Made by a program: the position numbers and the translations under genes | The notes under the pieces: model-generated | What the model was told of the DNA's origin: nothing | Seen by the model: the letters and a program-made list of their open reading frames with translations, nothing else | The model's database searches: none | NCBI GenBank assembly: GCA_905178155.1 | Contig: CAJINV010000016.1 | Location: 434,001 to 498,000 of the forward strand | Direction: 5' to 3' | Origin: Amoebophrya sp. A120 | Lineage: Eukaryota; Sar; Dinophyceae; Syndiniales; Amoebophryaceae | Length of the DNA stretch: 64,000 nt | Shown: in pieces, positions 11,259-22,441 of the stretch | How positions within the stretch are numbered: position 1 is the stretch's first letter | Layout of the letters: every line of letters starts with the position of its first letter

Positions 11259-11519
11259 TTATAAGCCACGATCATCGCCTTGGTTCTTCTCAGTGGCGTA
11301 AACCCGTCGGTAGACTCCGCCGTTACCAAAATACTTGGACACCTGGGCTGCGATTTTTTGCCCAAAGCTCGGGTTGTAGTCCGTACCAGAGTTTGGCCGA
11401 CTACCCGTCGCTGCGTGCACATCCGGGGGCGGCGGGCGGGATGTCGTAGTACTCGCGGAGCCGAAAATGCTCTGGATCAAAAGCCCTAAGCCGAGCAGCA
11501 GAACAACGCCGAGCACCAC
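11259..11519 (-). CDS. Small single-span membrane protein (at least 86 aa), start uncertain
   Basis: The minus frame has a hydrophobic N-terminal helix (VVLGVVLLLGLGLLIQSIF), a Ser/Thr/Pro linker (TTTSRPPPPDVH), then NSGTDYNPSFGQKIAAQVSKYFG and a charged tail ending DDRGL at a stop (11261-11259). No ATG lies in frame before the hydrophobic part. The frame extends upstream through QKLAWIPN to about 11570, so the true start is probably in an upstream exon. It would be an N-terminally anchored protein with a cytosolic or lumenal tail. Family not recognised. Confidence 0.45.
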   Translation of the reverse strand: MVLGVVLLLGLGLLIQSIFGSASTTTSRPPPPDVHAATGSRPNSGTDYNPSFGQKIAAQVSKYFGNGGVYRRVYATEKNQGDDRGL

Positions 11520-11790
11520 GTTTGGTATCCAGGCTAATTTTTGGCGTAGCGCCCTCCAGCAGCAGATTAATCTGTCTCAGTAGAAATAAACTGCATCTGC
11601 TTACACATACAGATTCATGCTTTCGTGTTTTCTGTTTTAGTTTCGAAGATTTTACAAACGCTACAATAAGCACTCATCGCACATTGGGAACCATATTTCC
11701 GAGAGACACACAAAGGGTAAGCGGCCAGAAAGACGTATAAGCAAAAATGTGCACTGGATACAGAGCAGGTGCCGCAGCTTCATGTTCTCG

Positions 11791-12417
11791 TCACGCTGGA
11801 AGATTTTTTTTTTCTCGTAGGCAATAACAACCTCGACTCATGCCACCATATTTTCGCAAGCGCAACCTGTATAACATGTTGAAGTACTTAAATTTGTATA
11901 CCAGTCCCTCGAGCTCTCTCGGCGTGTCTTCGTCCGCCTGCCGACCAACATCATCACCTGCTGGGACCGCTTGTAATTCTGCATCAGCCAAAATCACCAC
12001 CTGCTGCTCTATGGGCTCCATCCGATGTTCTCCTTCACCCGCCCGTGCACCGGCAGAGGAGTTACTCGGGTAATTGTTTGGCGCTGTAGAGCTCGCGGCG
12101 GTGGAGTTGTCACTCGAACCGCTGGAACCGGACTTGGTTGCAGTCGGGGACCTTCTTGATGATTTCGGGGTCGCATTTCGAGGCTTTTTGGGACTCGGAG
12201 TGGTCCCAGTGCTCTTAGAAGTCGAACGGGGCTTCGCCGGCAGCTGCCCCCATTCTGCATTCAGTTCCTTTCGGAGCTGAATGATAGACTTTGTGTTCGA
12301 CGGATCGCTGAAGCGCTTGATCAGCTCGTGGTCGAATGATTTCTGGTCTTCATAGCGAGATTTATCCGTCACGGACTTTCGATCCCCGGTATCAGGATCC
12401 TTGGATTTCGACGGCAT
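11791..12417 (-). CDS. Hypothetical low-complexity basic protein (about 208 aa)
   Basis: ATG at 12417 begins MPSKSKDPDTGDRKSVTDKS. The N-terminal 60 residues look globular (HELIKRFSDPSNTKSIIQLR, KELNAEWGQLP). They are followed by a Ser/Thr/Pro/Lys-rich linker (residues about 62-120) and an acidic Gln/Glu segment (EQQVVILADAELQ). The last residues (RGCYCLREKKNLPA) look like intron read-through, so the final exon is probably missing from this call. Family unknown. Confidence 0.5.
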   Translation of the reverse strand: MPSKSKDPDTGDRKSVTDKSRYEDQKSFDHELIKRFSDPSNTKSIIQLRKELNAEWGQLPAKPRSTSKSTGTTPSPKKPRNATPKSSRRSPTATKSGSSGSSDNSTAASSTAPNNYPSNSSAGARAGEGEHRMEPIEQQVVILADAELQAVPAGDDVGRQADEDTPRELEGLVYKFKYFNMLYRLRLRKYGGMSRGCYCLREKKNLPA

Positions 12418-13593
12418 CCGGACTCAGGTCTGTCCGTAGCCGCGTCGCAAAGTCGAATAAGGCGAGGAGATATGGCGGTCGTCGTGGTACATCTACGATT
12501 TTCAAAAATAACCAGCGTTGAAGAAAAATCTTAATTCCTTACATTTCGACAACTGTCTGCTAGCTTCTGTGCGCTACTCGTTCTGTCGATTTCAGGTCAC
12601 TATACTTGGATTTCAGCGCCCAAACCTGCGAATATAACATTGCCGAATGCCCGGGAAAAGTAGGAATAACAATAAGTACATTTTGGTTATTTCAATCATG
12701 ACGGGCGAAGATCGAAAAACACATTTTATGCCGTCGAACCCCTTTTCCCCTCATGCTGGCCACGACAGGGTGGACAACTCATGACAACTTTATCTCTCTG
12801 AATTCATCAGAAATCAAAAGCTCATTGCGAGGACGAGCAAAACGAAAAATACACGACTTTTATTGGCGTTGCTTGTACATATGGGCTCGCATCGACAAGA
12901 AAAAAATGCTGATAGGCGGTCGAACCCCTCCCTGCTCCCTCATGCTGACAATAACTCCAGCTGTCTCTCTGATTTCCGAAACTCAAACGTACACTCGACG
13001 AGCTAAAAATGCCTCGCGCTTGGTTCTGGTGTGGACCAGCAAGACGACGAGAAATTATTCGAACTTCGGCAGCTTACAGCTACCTGCTCGAAAAGAGAAA
13101 CGATACGAACAAAACCATGGCGGCCAAAAGCGTGACTAAGACTACTGACCTTGGGGTATACCACCTTCTTTTTCTTGAGTACACTTTCAAGCAGCAGCAC
13201 AAGTTTATCATTATTGTACAGTTTTTTATTTGAAGATGATGTTCTTAAGCTGCGTGCTGCTTTTCGATCCTGAACAAAAACTTCTTTATCATTTGTGTGA
13301 AACATCCTGTAAAATTGTTGTAAATCAATTGAATTCTCCTGTAAAAAACGCTTAAACGTGAAACTGGTCTATCGCTGAGAGTGAGTTGAACAAAAAGATG
13401 AAAAGCAAACAAAAATATTTATGTACAAAAATCAAATCTGATTTCTCTTGTCGTTGGAGCTGATACTTTCTGATATCCGAGGAAGTAGTTGTGTCTGAAG
13501 TTGATGTGTTCCGACCCGTCAATAGGAAACCTCTAGAATTTACCACGAAATCCATGGTGGATGGATTCATTGAAGAAACTTTTTGCAGCTGAA
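12418..13593. other. Intergenic DNA with a short diverged direct repeat
   Basis: Segments near 12731-12800 and 12917-12985 share words (GTCGAACCCCT, CCCTCATGCTG) about 186 bp apart, suggesting an old tandem duplication. Plus frames such as 12753-13139 have no recognisable composition. Nothing else supportable. Confidence 0.35.
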
Positions 13594-14792
13594 TTAGAAA
13601 AATGTTTGCTCAATGTAAGCGGCAACAGAGGCGTACACAGCCGTCTCGACAATCCTCTTCACCAACCGGTTTCCCATGGGGTGCGTGGCTTCGTACGCGA
13701 ACCGGTGAATCAAACTCATCAGGTTATCACACTGAAATTTCATTCTGCGCCATATGCATCACACCACTGGTAGACTACTCAACCAGGAGTCAATGCATAA
13801 GCACAGCCGTCTATACGCCGTGCCAATTGAAGAAAGTTCGCTAGTGTTCTTGCTTTTCACTATAGCTCATACTGTATTGCTCGCTCCTTGCGAATAATAT
13901 GCACAAGGTTCTTACGTTCAGGAACTACTGGTAAGGCTGAAAATTGCACGTTTGCAGTGTGATAAATTTTTTCGGCAATCCAGTGCCAGTCGACCTTCAT
14001 GCCTTCCGCAAGGCGGGTGATGAAAAGTAATTCCCGCAGCAGCGGGTCCGAAGATTGTTATGCAAAGTAAAAAAGAAGCTTATCTTCACACCTGATATCA
14101 GCATGGTTGTTCTTTTCCTGCTCAACAAACAGCACATCCAAATTTTTCAATGAACAACAATGTTGACATCAGCTGCAAGAACCCGACAAATTTTTTCCAT
14201 CTCGATACCACGGTGTACACGTTCAAGGACGGCAAAAACAGAGAAGCAGGTTGCTTGCCAAGGTATCAGAGCGAAAACGTGCCCCCTCGCAGAGAAATCA
14301 TGATTGCTAGTTCAGCCTTCGCAAGAGTTGCTGGTCGACCGTCTAGGGAGAGGTATACACAAAAAACGTGAAGCGAGTTGATCTACCTATACAATAGCAG
14401 AACCTATTTTTTTTTCCTTGGTCATCACGAATCAGTACAATCGTACGTTGCGGGTACTAGTAGGCAAAAGCTGTCCTGGTCTGCGAGAAAGAAAGTTTTC
14501 GTCTGCTTAAAACTCCCAGGGCGAAAATATCGCCCTCGTTGTACAGCATCTCGCACATCCATTTCATGTTGCACAAAAAGCACTTCCGCAGCATCTTGCG
14601 GACACGAATCGGCTCGTCGCCAAAGTTCTGCTTGATCAACAGAAATTGTTTTTCTGCGATGCTCTCCACACCCTTCTCCATCAACTGCTTCTTGTCCAGC
14701 AGAACTGCAGAGGAAACATCGCGGCCGAGAACCGGATGCTCCTGACCCACAGACGTGACGGACATGGTCGTGCGTAATTCCTCTGCTGTCAA
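13594..14792 (-). CDS. Multi-exon gene fragment, unknown protein
   Basis: Three coding stretches on minus belong together. The 5' exon (14792 to about 14490) reads VLGRDVSSAVLLDKKQLMEK and IRVRKMLRKCFLCNMKWMCE. A middle exon (about 14050-13929) reads LLRELLFITRLAEGMKVDW and HWIAEKIYHTANVQFSALP. The last exon (13731-13594) reads CDNLMSLIHRFAYEATHPMG, then NRLVKRIVETAVYASVAAY and a stop. The last two join in frame across a GT-AG intron at 13732-13928 (197 bp; donor GTAGTT, acceptor ATTTCAG). The link between the first and middle exons, over 14050-14490, is not resolved; short pieces around 14150-14340 may be coding. The helical, Cys-poor C-terminus suggests a conserved protein, but I cannot name it. 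Confidence 0.45.
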
Positions 14793-16055
14793 AGTTTCAA
14801 ACCTGGTGGACGCGAAGTTTCACAATTCTACTTCCTTGCTCTCTTTTTTACGTAGTCAGAAAGAAAATCAGAAAGTGCTACAAGTGGCTATGAAGATGAT
14901 ATATGCGATGAAAAAAAGTTGAAGTAGTCGATGGCCGCAAACGGATACGCGGTGGTAACACGTTTGCATGCTTGCTTCGGAAATCATCGAAGCAACGTCG
15001 TTGGCTCCTTCACAAAAGAAGACACGCGGTGGTATGAATGCCCAACGAAAATAGTGGATTTTCAGTAGTAGTACTCAATTCAACGATGATCATGGACACG
15101 ACGAGACTGGCTCACGAACAGACGAGACGAATTTGCAACGTTGTAAGATCAAGGTCTACGCTGCAACCACGAATCTCGGTCGATCGAGATCGTGCTTCGA
15201 TAAAAACCGTGATCTCTCCGACCGATGCATGTCGATTAACGTGAATATTTGCATTCGAGTGTTTTTTCCAAGACGAAGGAAGAGGCGACGAGAAGTGCAT
15301 TATTTTGTTTTTCGGAGCATGGCTGCATAACGTCCGAAGCTGCAGGAGTCCGGATCCGAGGCGAGTGGCTGTCTCCGTCACGACTTGCTGCATATCAAAC
15401 ACAACCCGAAGCCGGGCTTACCGCCTTCATGGCTTCAGCATGTTCATCTCCGTACTAGCACGCCGAACACAGAAATTAAACCGAAGACAGCGAAGATACT
15501 CATACGAGCTGTCTGTGGTGTTTCTTTTCTGATATTTCCAACTTTCTTTTCCTAGTGTACACGGTGTAGTCTCTAAAAAAGCTGCTGAAAATCCCAATTT
15601 GTGATATTGGTGCTCTTGCTTGGTAATCGGAATACTTATCCAGATGTCGGTAAACTCTATTTCATTCTTTGAAGTTGCGAACTGTCATCTTTGTTGAGGC
15701 GCCACAATGAAACGCGGCACAACGTTTAGTCTGGTCTTGAAAATCAGGTGTCATTATAGTGAAAAAAATCAGGTGTCGATGTGGTGATTGCCCCCTGCTG
15801 GATTTTTCTCCTAACAGAGTTACAGTTTGTAGTCAGATAAAGTTGCGTGTAAAATTTGGAATCGAAATTGAAAGTCGCGATCTTACTGAAGTTACACAGT
15901 TTCTCGTTTGAAGAAGACGCAGTGCCTGCGTAGAAAATCTGTAAAACGTTGCAAACCAATAATTGAAATTGTAGCAGTACTGTTAGATGAGTGACAAAAC
16001 CATAAATTATCATACATACTTTGAAAATTATACATCAGTCACGATTTTCTGCGTC
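14793..16055. other. Intergenic DNA
   Basis: AT-rich. Short frames on both strands (60-96 codons) overlap and lack domains. No TIR element, RNA gene or repeat recognised. Confidence 0.4.
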
Positions 16056-16277
16056 TCAATGGACATCAACCAGGTAGATAGTAGCCTGTAGCTGCGCCTG
16101 TCCGGAGTGAAACCCTTGCTTGTCCCCCTTTATTTCCGAGAACGCGAAGCCGATGCCGACGCGTCCGGGGGACCTGAGATGAAATAGGGAATTGTTATCG
16201 AAATAATGACGCTCGGTCTTGACATTCATGTTGACCTTGATCTCGAACCGCTGGTGGAACCCAAGCACTCCGGACAT
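16056..16277 (-). CDS. Small protein (73 aa) or single exon
   Basis: ATG at 16277 gives MSGVLGFHQRFEIKVNMNVK and a beta-rich looking sequence (LRSPGRVGIGFAFSEIKGD, QAQLQATIYLVDVH) to a stop. Balanced composition and clean ATG-to-stop structure favour a real gene. It may also be a first exon, since a GTTGAT site lies just before the stop. Family unknown. Confidence 0.45.
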   Translation of the reverse strand: MSGVLGFHQRFEIKVNMNVKTERHYFDNNSLFHLRSPGRVGIGFAFSEIKGDKQGFHSGQAQLQATIYLVDVH

Positions 16278-16393
16278 GGACTAACGTAACATCCGAATCA
16301 AAAATCGGACCTAGCGCTCAACAACAAACGTGATTTGACAATGACATACAAATGTGTTCATTTGTTTCTTGTATGTACTAACTTAAGTACTTA

Positions 16394-18873
16394 CTACTTA
16401 CCATCGCTGTTTTTCCGACTGCGGAAAAGACGCTTCACTGTGTTCACGAAGCCGCTTCCCGTCTGTGCTTTATTCTGTCGCAAGGTTTTTTCTTCCACAG
16501 CACCGGAGTTGAGACGCGGCACCGGCGCTGCGAAGCACGACCTCGTGGTTCCTCGCCCGTCCGACCGTCGCCGTTCCGTACTTGCTGGACGCAGGATTTC
16601 CGCCCCGGTGTCGCCTTCAACGTCATCAGCAGTGTCCGACGCCAGATGCGCACTTGACAGATTGGCGAAGTTGTAGTACCGCTTTTTCAACGTCGTCGTC
16701 GTGGATGTGGTTTCATCATTGGTATGCACATCCAGTTCGAACCGATTCGTAAGGTCCGTCATGCTTTTCTTGACGGAGCAGACTATCTGGTCCGCGTCCA
16801 CCCCGCCACGCTGTTGCGGCTGGTGAAACAGCACCGGTGTCGTGATTCTCCGCTTGATGTGCGCATGGCCGTCCTCGACGTCTCGGGAGGCAGTAGAATC
16901 CAGGCAGGATGGTGCAACGGCCGGATCGCCCGTTGCCTGGTCGCCGGAACCACGAGGTGCCGTCGCGCTGTTCTCGTGGGTTACTCCAGTGGAGAATGCG
17001 GGGGGCTGATTGGAAGCTGTCGTAGTCGACCCCAGACCGTTACACGAGCTGGTTGTGGAAGAGGAGGATGATGACTCGTTCTTCCCGTCACCTATCAACT
17101 GCAAATATGTCTGGGTCTGGAGGGTTGCAACGTGTGATGCTGTCCCTGGATTCTAAAAGCATTTGTATTGCATGACCAGCGAGGAGAGATGTCCAGTTTG
17201 TGCTACGCGGGAAGGGCGTTTTTCTCATGCGGAATAGGCAGCGCGAAGCTCTCTGAAAATATCTGATGCGAGGTGATGCATTATAGGCATCGTGGGTCAT
17301 ACAAAATATGCATGACAAACCTTGCGTTCTTCCAGATCCAGACATATTTGCAATGGATATCGTCCGCACTCGCCTTACCTTTCTCTTCCCCCGACGATTT
17401 CGCCGCCCCCGCCGTCCTACTCGCACTGTTGGAAGACCTGATCTCGGAGGTCTTTGCGTTGATCTTGGTTGTTCCTGCGGCAGTGTTATCAATACTGTCA
17501 TCCAGTGGCGCAAAAAACTCGGTGTGTGTCTGAAGAATCTTGTCCGCATAAAGATTCGTCTCCTGCTTACTTGTTGCACTCATCCGCAGCATCCGCTCCC
17601 GCCGCTCCAGCATGTCCGTAGAGGCCGTGCCGCCAGAAATCTTTTTGGTGTTTCGCACGACCTCGTCTGCCCCTTTCTCCTCGTCGATGCAATCGTGCCA
17701 GACCCCGCCACCAAAGGCGGGACCCCCTTTACTAATCACATCCGCGTTCATTTTCCCTTTCTCCGGTGACCGAGAACTAGAGTTCTGCTTTCTTCCAGGG
17801 GGCTTGATGTTGCTCGCCTGTTCTTTGATGTTGTTGGAAGAAGTGGAAGATGAGTTTGTCTGCTCTCCTTTGACGCTGCTGTGGTTCTTGCTGCTACCGA
17901 ACAGGAAATTCGAAGTTTTCGACCGCAGAGAAATTTTCGTGGTCTTCTTCGCCTCCGTGCTCGCAGTTTCCTTCAGTGCAGCCGCGGGAACAAGACGACG
18001 AGTGGCAGAAACTACAGGATCAGCTGCAATTACCGAGGTCGACGTGGAGGTCTTCGTGGTACTATCAGCACTTGCGCTTTCTCCTGCCGAGTTTTTCTGT
18101 TTGATTTTGGTTTGCTGATCTTGTTCCTGGGAAACAGACGAGGTCGAGGTGATCTTGTAGTTGTTCTTTTTCTGTCCGCTTTTGCTGTTGGTTGTAGTTG
18201 ATGCGCCTCCAGCTGCCGCGGCAATGGCCTTCAGATCCACTTGCGCCGACCCGCCCTCCTCGTCGAGTTTTATCAATTGCGCCACCGGGCCTTCCAGGAG
18301 GCTTGCAGCTAGTTGCAGCTGCTTAAGTGCTGCGGAGCGCACGAGTTCGGTAGACTTCGTGCTGTTGGCCAGCTGCGACACGGTGTTCTGCAATACCGAA
18401 AACGCGCGCGTGTAGTTCGCCCAGCCGTCCAGGACGCTGCAGAGCGCTTGAAAAGTGGCGTCCGGGATGTCGTCGCGGGAATTGTTGAGATCCGATTTCG
18501 CATACACAAGCACCTCGCGAATTATTTTTTTCGCTCTTTTCATCTCCTTCCCAGCCACGACGTCTTTTTTCAATTGCTCGATCTCGACCTCCGCGGTATC
18601 CATCCGCTTCTTCACACGGTTGACCTCGCCATCAACACGGTTGATCTCGCCATCTACACTGTCGATCCGGCTCTCCAATTTGCCCTCCACGCGGGTCACT
18701 TCACTCGCCATGTTCTGCTTCAAAATGCCGATCTCGTCTTGGAGGTGCTGCAAGTGGAAGTTGTACACCTCCTCCTGTTTTTTGGTGTCCTGCTTCAGGT
18801 TGACGAGTTGCGCTGCGAGTTCGGACAACGTCGGGGCCCCGGAAGCAGAGGATGTTGGGACGTCACTGTTCAT
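16394..18873 (-). CDS. Coiled-coil and low-complexity protein (about 735 aa), one introner
   Basis: ATG at 18873 begins MNSDVPTSSASGAPTLSEL. Residues about 15-115 form a predicted coiled coil with heptad character (LVNLKQDTKKQEEVYNFHL; VEGKLESRIDSVDGEINRV). Then a helical region (IIREVLVYAKSDLN) is followed by long Ser/Thr/Lys-rich disorder. An introner at 17093-17359 splits the gene. After it the frame continues through DGKNESSSSSSTT to SGFVNTVKRLFRSRKNSDGK and a stop at 16394. Both exons stay in phase if one copy of the imperfect flanking repeat (GACG on minus) is kept. Function unknown; a scaffold or cytoskeletal role is a guess from the coiled coil. Confidence 0.65.
17093..17359. mobile_element. 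Introner, family A, reverse orientation (267 bp)
   Basis: The ends read TATCAACTGCAAATATG and CATATTTGCAATGGATA. Flanks share CGTC (17087-17090 and 17361-17364), so the duplication is imperfect. Its interior is the reverse complement of the elements at 4618 and 30134: CTCATGCGGAATAGGCA here against TGCCTATTCCGCATGAG there. Confidence 0.8.
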
Positions 18874-19097
18874 CAAAACAGGCGCTTTGGAGCTCGATTT
18901 CGACGCCGGGGCACCCGTGGATTGCGTGTCCAGCGTCGATGGCTGCGGGGTGTTGCGTGTGGACGCGTCAAACGCTCGTCGCGCGGATGCAGAGGTGATT
19001 TCATATCAACTACGCTTGCGGGCTGGGACTGACAAGACACGTACTAGTTTGTTAGTAAATTCGTAAATATGTTCGCTATTTTTTCGTCATCTAGTAC

Positions 19098-21396
19098 TCA
19101 TAGAGCGCCCCGCTCTAGTAGTTGTAGTTCTTCTTCTTTGTACGCAGAAACGCATTCAAAAATAAAAGCTGCAGACATGACATCAGAACTCGGTAGTTGA
19201 TACTCCTCACGCATCCGTGGACGAACCCACCAGGTCTGGAAACGTAAACCGCCGGACTTCTTCCTCGCCAAGTAGATGTTACTTGGGTAAGGCCCGCAGC
19301 TTCTGTGAAACTTTTAATCGCGCAGCACATTCTTTGTTTTAAGCCTTCGAATGCTTAATCTAGGAAATCGCGTTCATAAGGTTTAAGCATTCGATTTCGA
19401 ATGCCTAAACTAAGAAATCGCAATTTAAGCATTCGAGTGCTTAAATTCACGGAAACGCAGATTGCAATTTGCTCTAGCAAATTTCAAATTTGCTCACACA
19501 GCTTCAAAGATAACCAGTCAATTAGCCATTCGAATGCTTAAAGTGATTGTTTATTTTCAAGCAGTTAAGCATTCGAATGGCTAAGCTGATTGCTTGTCTG
19601 TGCAGCTGCGTGAGCAAATTTGAAATTTGCCAAGAGCTTTCGCACCATGGGAAACAAAAGCTCCGCCGGTGCAAGAGCACAGAGCAATGTCCCACGGCGC
19701 TTTTGTTAAGTGCCCACCCCGCGCAAAACCGCCGTGGGCGTCGTGATCCCTCCAGATCGCGACGCCTGGGGCAATTTGCCCCATTGGGCCCCCTGCGGGC
19801 TTCGGTGCACAAGGTTGCAGCGCGGCGCGGGCGCCTGGCGCGCGAGGGCGAGGAGGCGAATTCAAGAGCAAGGCGTGGCGCGCACGCTTCTCGCTGGGCC
19901 AACTGACGCGCGGGTGGGGTGGAGGGGCGTGGCCGCCGGAGCGGCGCCGAGCGGGCGGCACTTTTATCGGGGGCGACGAAGCAAAGGGCAATGGGAGCAC
20001 GACAGACAGAGCCAAGGCGCTCCGGGGCGCTTTTGTATGTTAAGTGCCTGCGGGCCCGGCGCAAAACTGTCGCTAGCGTCGTGATTTCACCAGACCGCGA
20101 CGCCATTGGCGATGTATGGCGCAGGCACATACGACGCCACTTGCCCCGCGCGCGAGCCCCTTGGGGCGAGTTGCGAATGGCGTCGCGATCTGCTGAGATC
20201 GCGACGCTAGCGACAGTTGTGCGCGGGGCCGGCAGGCACTTGGCAAAAGTGTATGTTAAGTGCCTGCGAGCCCGGCGTCGCGATCTGCTGAGATCACGAC
20301 GCTAGCGACAGTTTTGCGCGGAGCTTGCAGGCACTTAACAAAAGCGCCCCGGAGCGTCTTGGCTCTGTCTGTGCTCTTTCCCTTTGCTTCGTCGCCCCCG
20401 ATAAAACATTCGAATGACTCAAAGCAGCTTCACAAAGTTGGCAAATAACGGCTCGCAGGGTTAAAATAAGGAAACAGCAGATTGAAATTTGCGTGAGCAA
20501 ATTGGAATTTGCGCTGCCATTTTTGAAATTTGCTCGGGCGGGTGCAAAAATTCTCTTCATTTAAGCATCCGAATGGCTAAACGACTACTTTTTTTCCGGT
20601 GACTTTAAGCGTTCGAGTCGCTATTTCTAGACTTCTTGCAGAAGCTCCGGAGCAAATTTCAAAAACCTACGAGCAAATTCAAATTTGCTCGCGCAAATTT
20701 CAATCTGCTGTTTTCTTATTTTAAGCACTCGAACGCTTAAACTCAAAAATATCCGAGTTCTTAAGTTAAGCACTCGAATGCTTAAACGCTAAAATCTCAA
20801 AGCATTCGATTTCTCAAATTAAGCCTTCTAACGCTTAAACCTCTAAACTCTGCTCTTCGATTAAAAGTTTCACGGAAGCTACTTTGACGGACCACATAAA
20901 GATGGTGTGACGGGGCGATGATCCGCAGTGGGGAAGAAACAGCGTCAAACCGCTTCAGGTTTGTATTGTTCAGTGGTACTGGTTGTAAAGGTCCGCTAGT
21001 CTCATCCTCCCCTTCTTCCACCGAAGCGTATTCTTCATCGCAGCGACTCCGCAAATCGGAGAATATGTCGTACGTGTCCTTGAGCAGTTCTTTGATTTCA
21101 AAGTTCTCTTCATCTTCGTCATCTACTACCCCTCCGGTGGATTTGTTACTGTTTTGTTTTTCATCTTCCTGGCCGCACCCATCCAGCTCAGGATTTTCAA
21201 CATCTCCTTCACCTTCCCCATCTTGAAATCCCGCATCACTCCGATTCCCGAGATCATGCAGTTCACCCTGTACCTGTTCCTCGGGGTCTTTCTTCTTGTT
21301 TACCGCAACCTTTGCGGTCTCCACTGCACCGGTACTACAGGCCACCCCGTTTGTTGCCGCAGGCTCTTCGACACTGCCGCTGAGGGGGGAAGACAT
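19098..21396 (-). CDS. Acidic hypothetical protein (about 240 aa) interrupted by a foldback element
   Basis: ATG at 21396 begins MSSPLSGSVEEPAATNGVAC. An acidic middle (VDDEDEENFEIKELLKDTYD) leads into a better-ordered stretch, SSPLRIIAPSHHLYVVRQS, which runs into the foldback element at 20880. On the other side a frame reads CGPYPSNIYLARKKSGGLRF, QTWWVRPRMREEYQLPSSDV and ends at a stop at 19100-19098. Keeping one AGCT of the element ends joins the two in frame. A canonical GT-AG splice is also possible (donor GTAGCT, acceptor TTTCACAG), but it gives a different C-terminal frame (AGLTQVTSTWRGRSP…) ending at 19115. I favour the first for its protein-like composition. Family unknown. Confidence 0.45.
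19298..20880. mobile_element. Foldback element with nested inverted repeats (1.58 kb)
   Basis: The outer ends are inverted copies: AGCTTCTGTGAAACTTTTAA at 19298 and, on the other strand from 20880, AGCTTCCGTGAAACTTTTAA. Similarity continues for about 75 bp. Inside are many copies of palindromic TTAAGCATTCGAATGCTTAA-like words and of GCAAATTTGAAATTTGC-like words. The GC-rich core has a second long inverted repeat: about 19965-20095 pairs with 20285-20405 (GGGGGCGACGAAGCAAAGGG against its complement). A further repeat, TCGCGATCTGCTGAGATC, occurs at 20184 and 20278. There is no open frame of transposase character. It sits between two coding stretches of one gene, so it behaves as an intron or is a recent insertion. 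Confidence 0.65.
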
Positions 21397-22441
21397 TTCG
21401 TATTGATTATTCCCGCAATCAACTTGAACTTAATTGCTTCGTGGCCAAAAAGTTTTTTTGTACAAAGTCGTCCCTGGAAAATTTCTATTATACTTAGATC
21501 ATTTGTGTAGTGGAATTCAGATGAGCAGTGCAGCGAAGCCGAAGATGAGGAAGGAATATGATAACGGCAGGTTTGAACAGCGATAGCACCGACAGTTAGT
21601 GTAGCAAACGTTTTCTGCACTTCTGCTGCATTTTCCTGTGCGTTCTGCTTCAGTACTTTCTGCACGTCTTTTTCTTGACGAAACGAGCCCTTGCTCTCTC
21701 TCTTTTGAAACGGTCGCTCACTTTGGTACGAAAACGAAAACGACCCAGAATACGAGATAAAACTTCAACTTCAATGCCCTATTTTTTACCACCCGTATCT
21801 ACCGAACAAAGGGGCTCGACACACTTTGTAATTGCGCACAAGACGAGTCATGTTCTTCTTCTGAAAATGTAGATGTACTGGATTTGGATATGAATACGAT
21901 GACGTTGACGATCGCATCACAAAGGAATATAGGAAACTTCTGCTTTTGAACTTCGGGACGTTCCGCTGCCGAACACGCAATGCAAATCGATATCTCTTCC
22001 TTCGAACACAAAATGCTGCACCAGCAAAACAAATTAGGCACGCCTCTTATTTTCGAGTCGATCCATTTCTCGTCGGGCTCGGCTGCTTTGTTGACGTCCA
22101 GACTTACTGTTTCTGTAGTTTCTGTCACTTTTGTTTGCATGAGTCTTCGCATGTTTAGTTCTCACCAGAAGTAGAGTCTCAAAAAACTTCTGCAGCAGAC
22201 GATCCTTAGAATCGAAACTGCCACAACTCCGCTATGTAGTTGACTTTGAATTTGATAGGTCCTACTGTGCTGCACCAATTACTTCGATACTCATCCACCA
22301 GAAATTTTTGCGTTCCAAACCAGGATCAGCCGGTCAGGCCGAGGATGTACCTTCGTGTTGTAGTTTTTTGAAGAAAGTAGAGAAACAAGCTGCTGCAAAA
22401 GATGACATGCAAAGAAACAGCCTTCGTCGCAAAGTCCTCCT
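21397..22441 (-). other. Intergenic DNA with a weak minus-strand frame
   Basis: A 117-codon minus frame (22152-21799; MRRLMQTKVTETTETVSLDV…) has a hydrophobic Cys-rich middle (LFCWCSILCSKEEISICIAC) and could be an exon, but no neighbours support it. Nothing else was seen. Confidence 0.3.
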
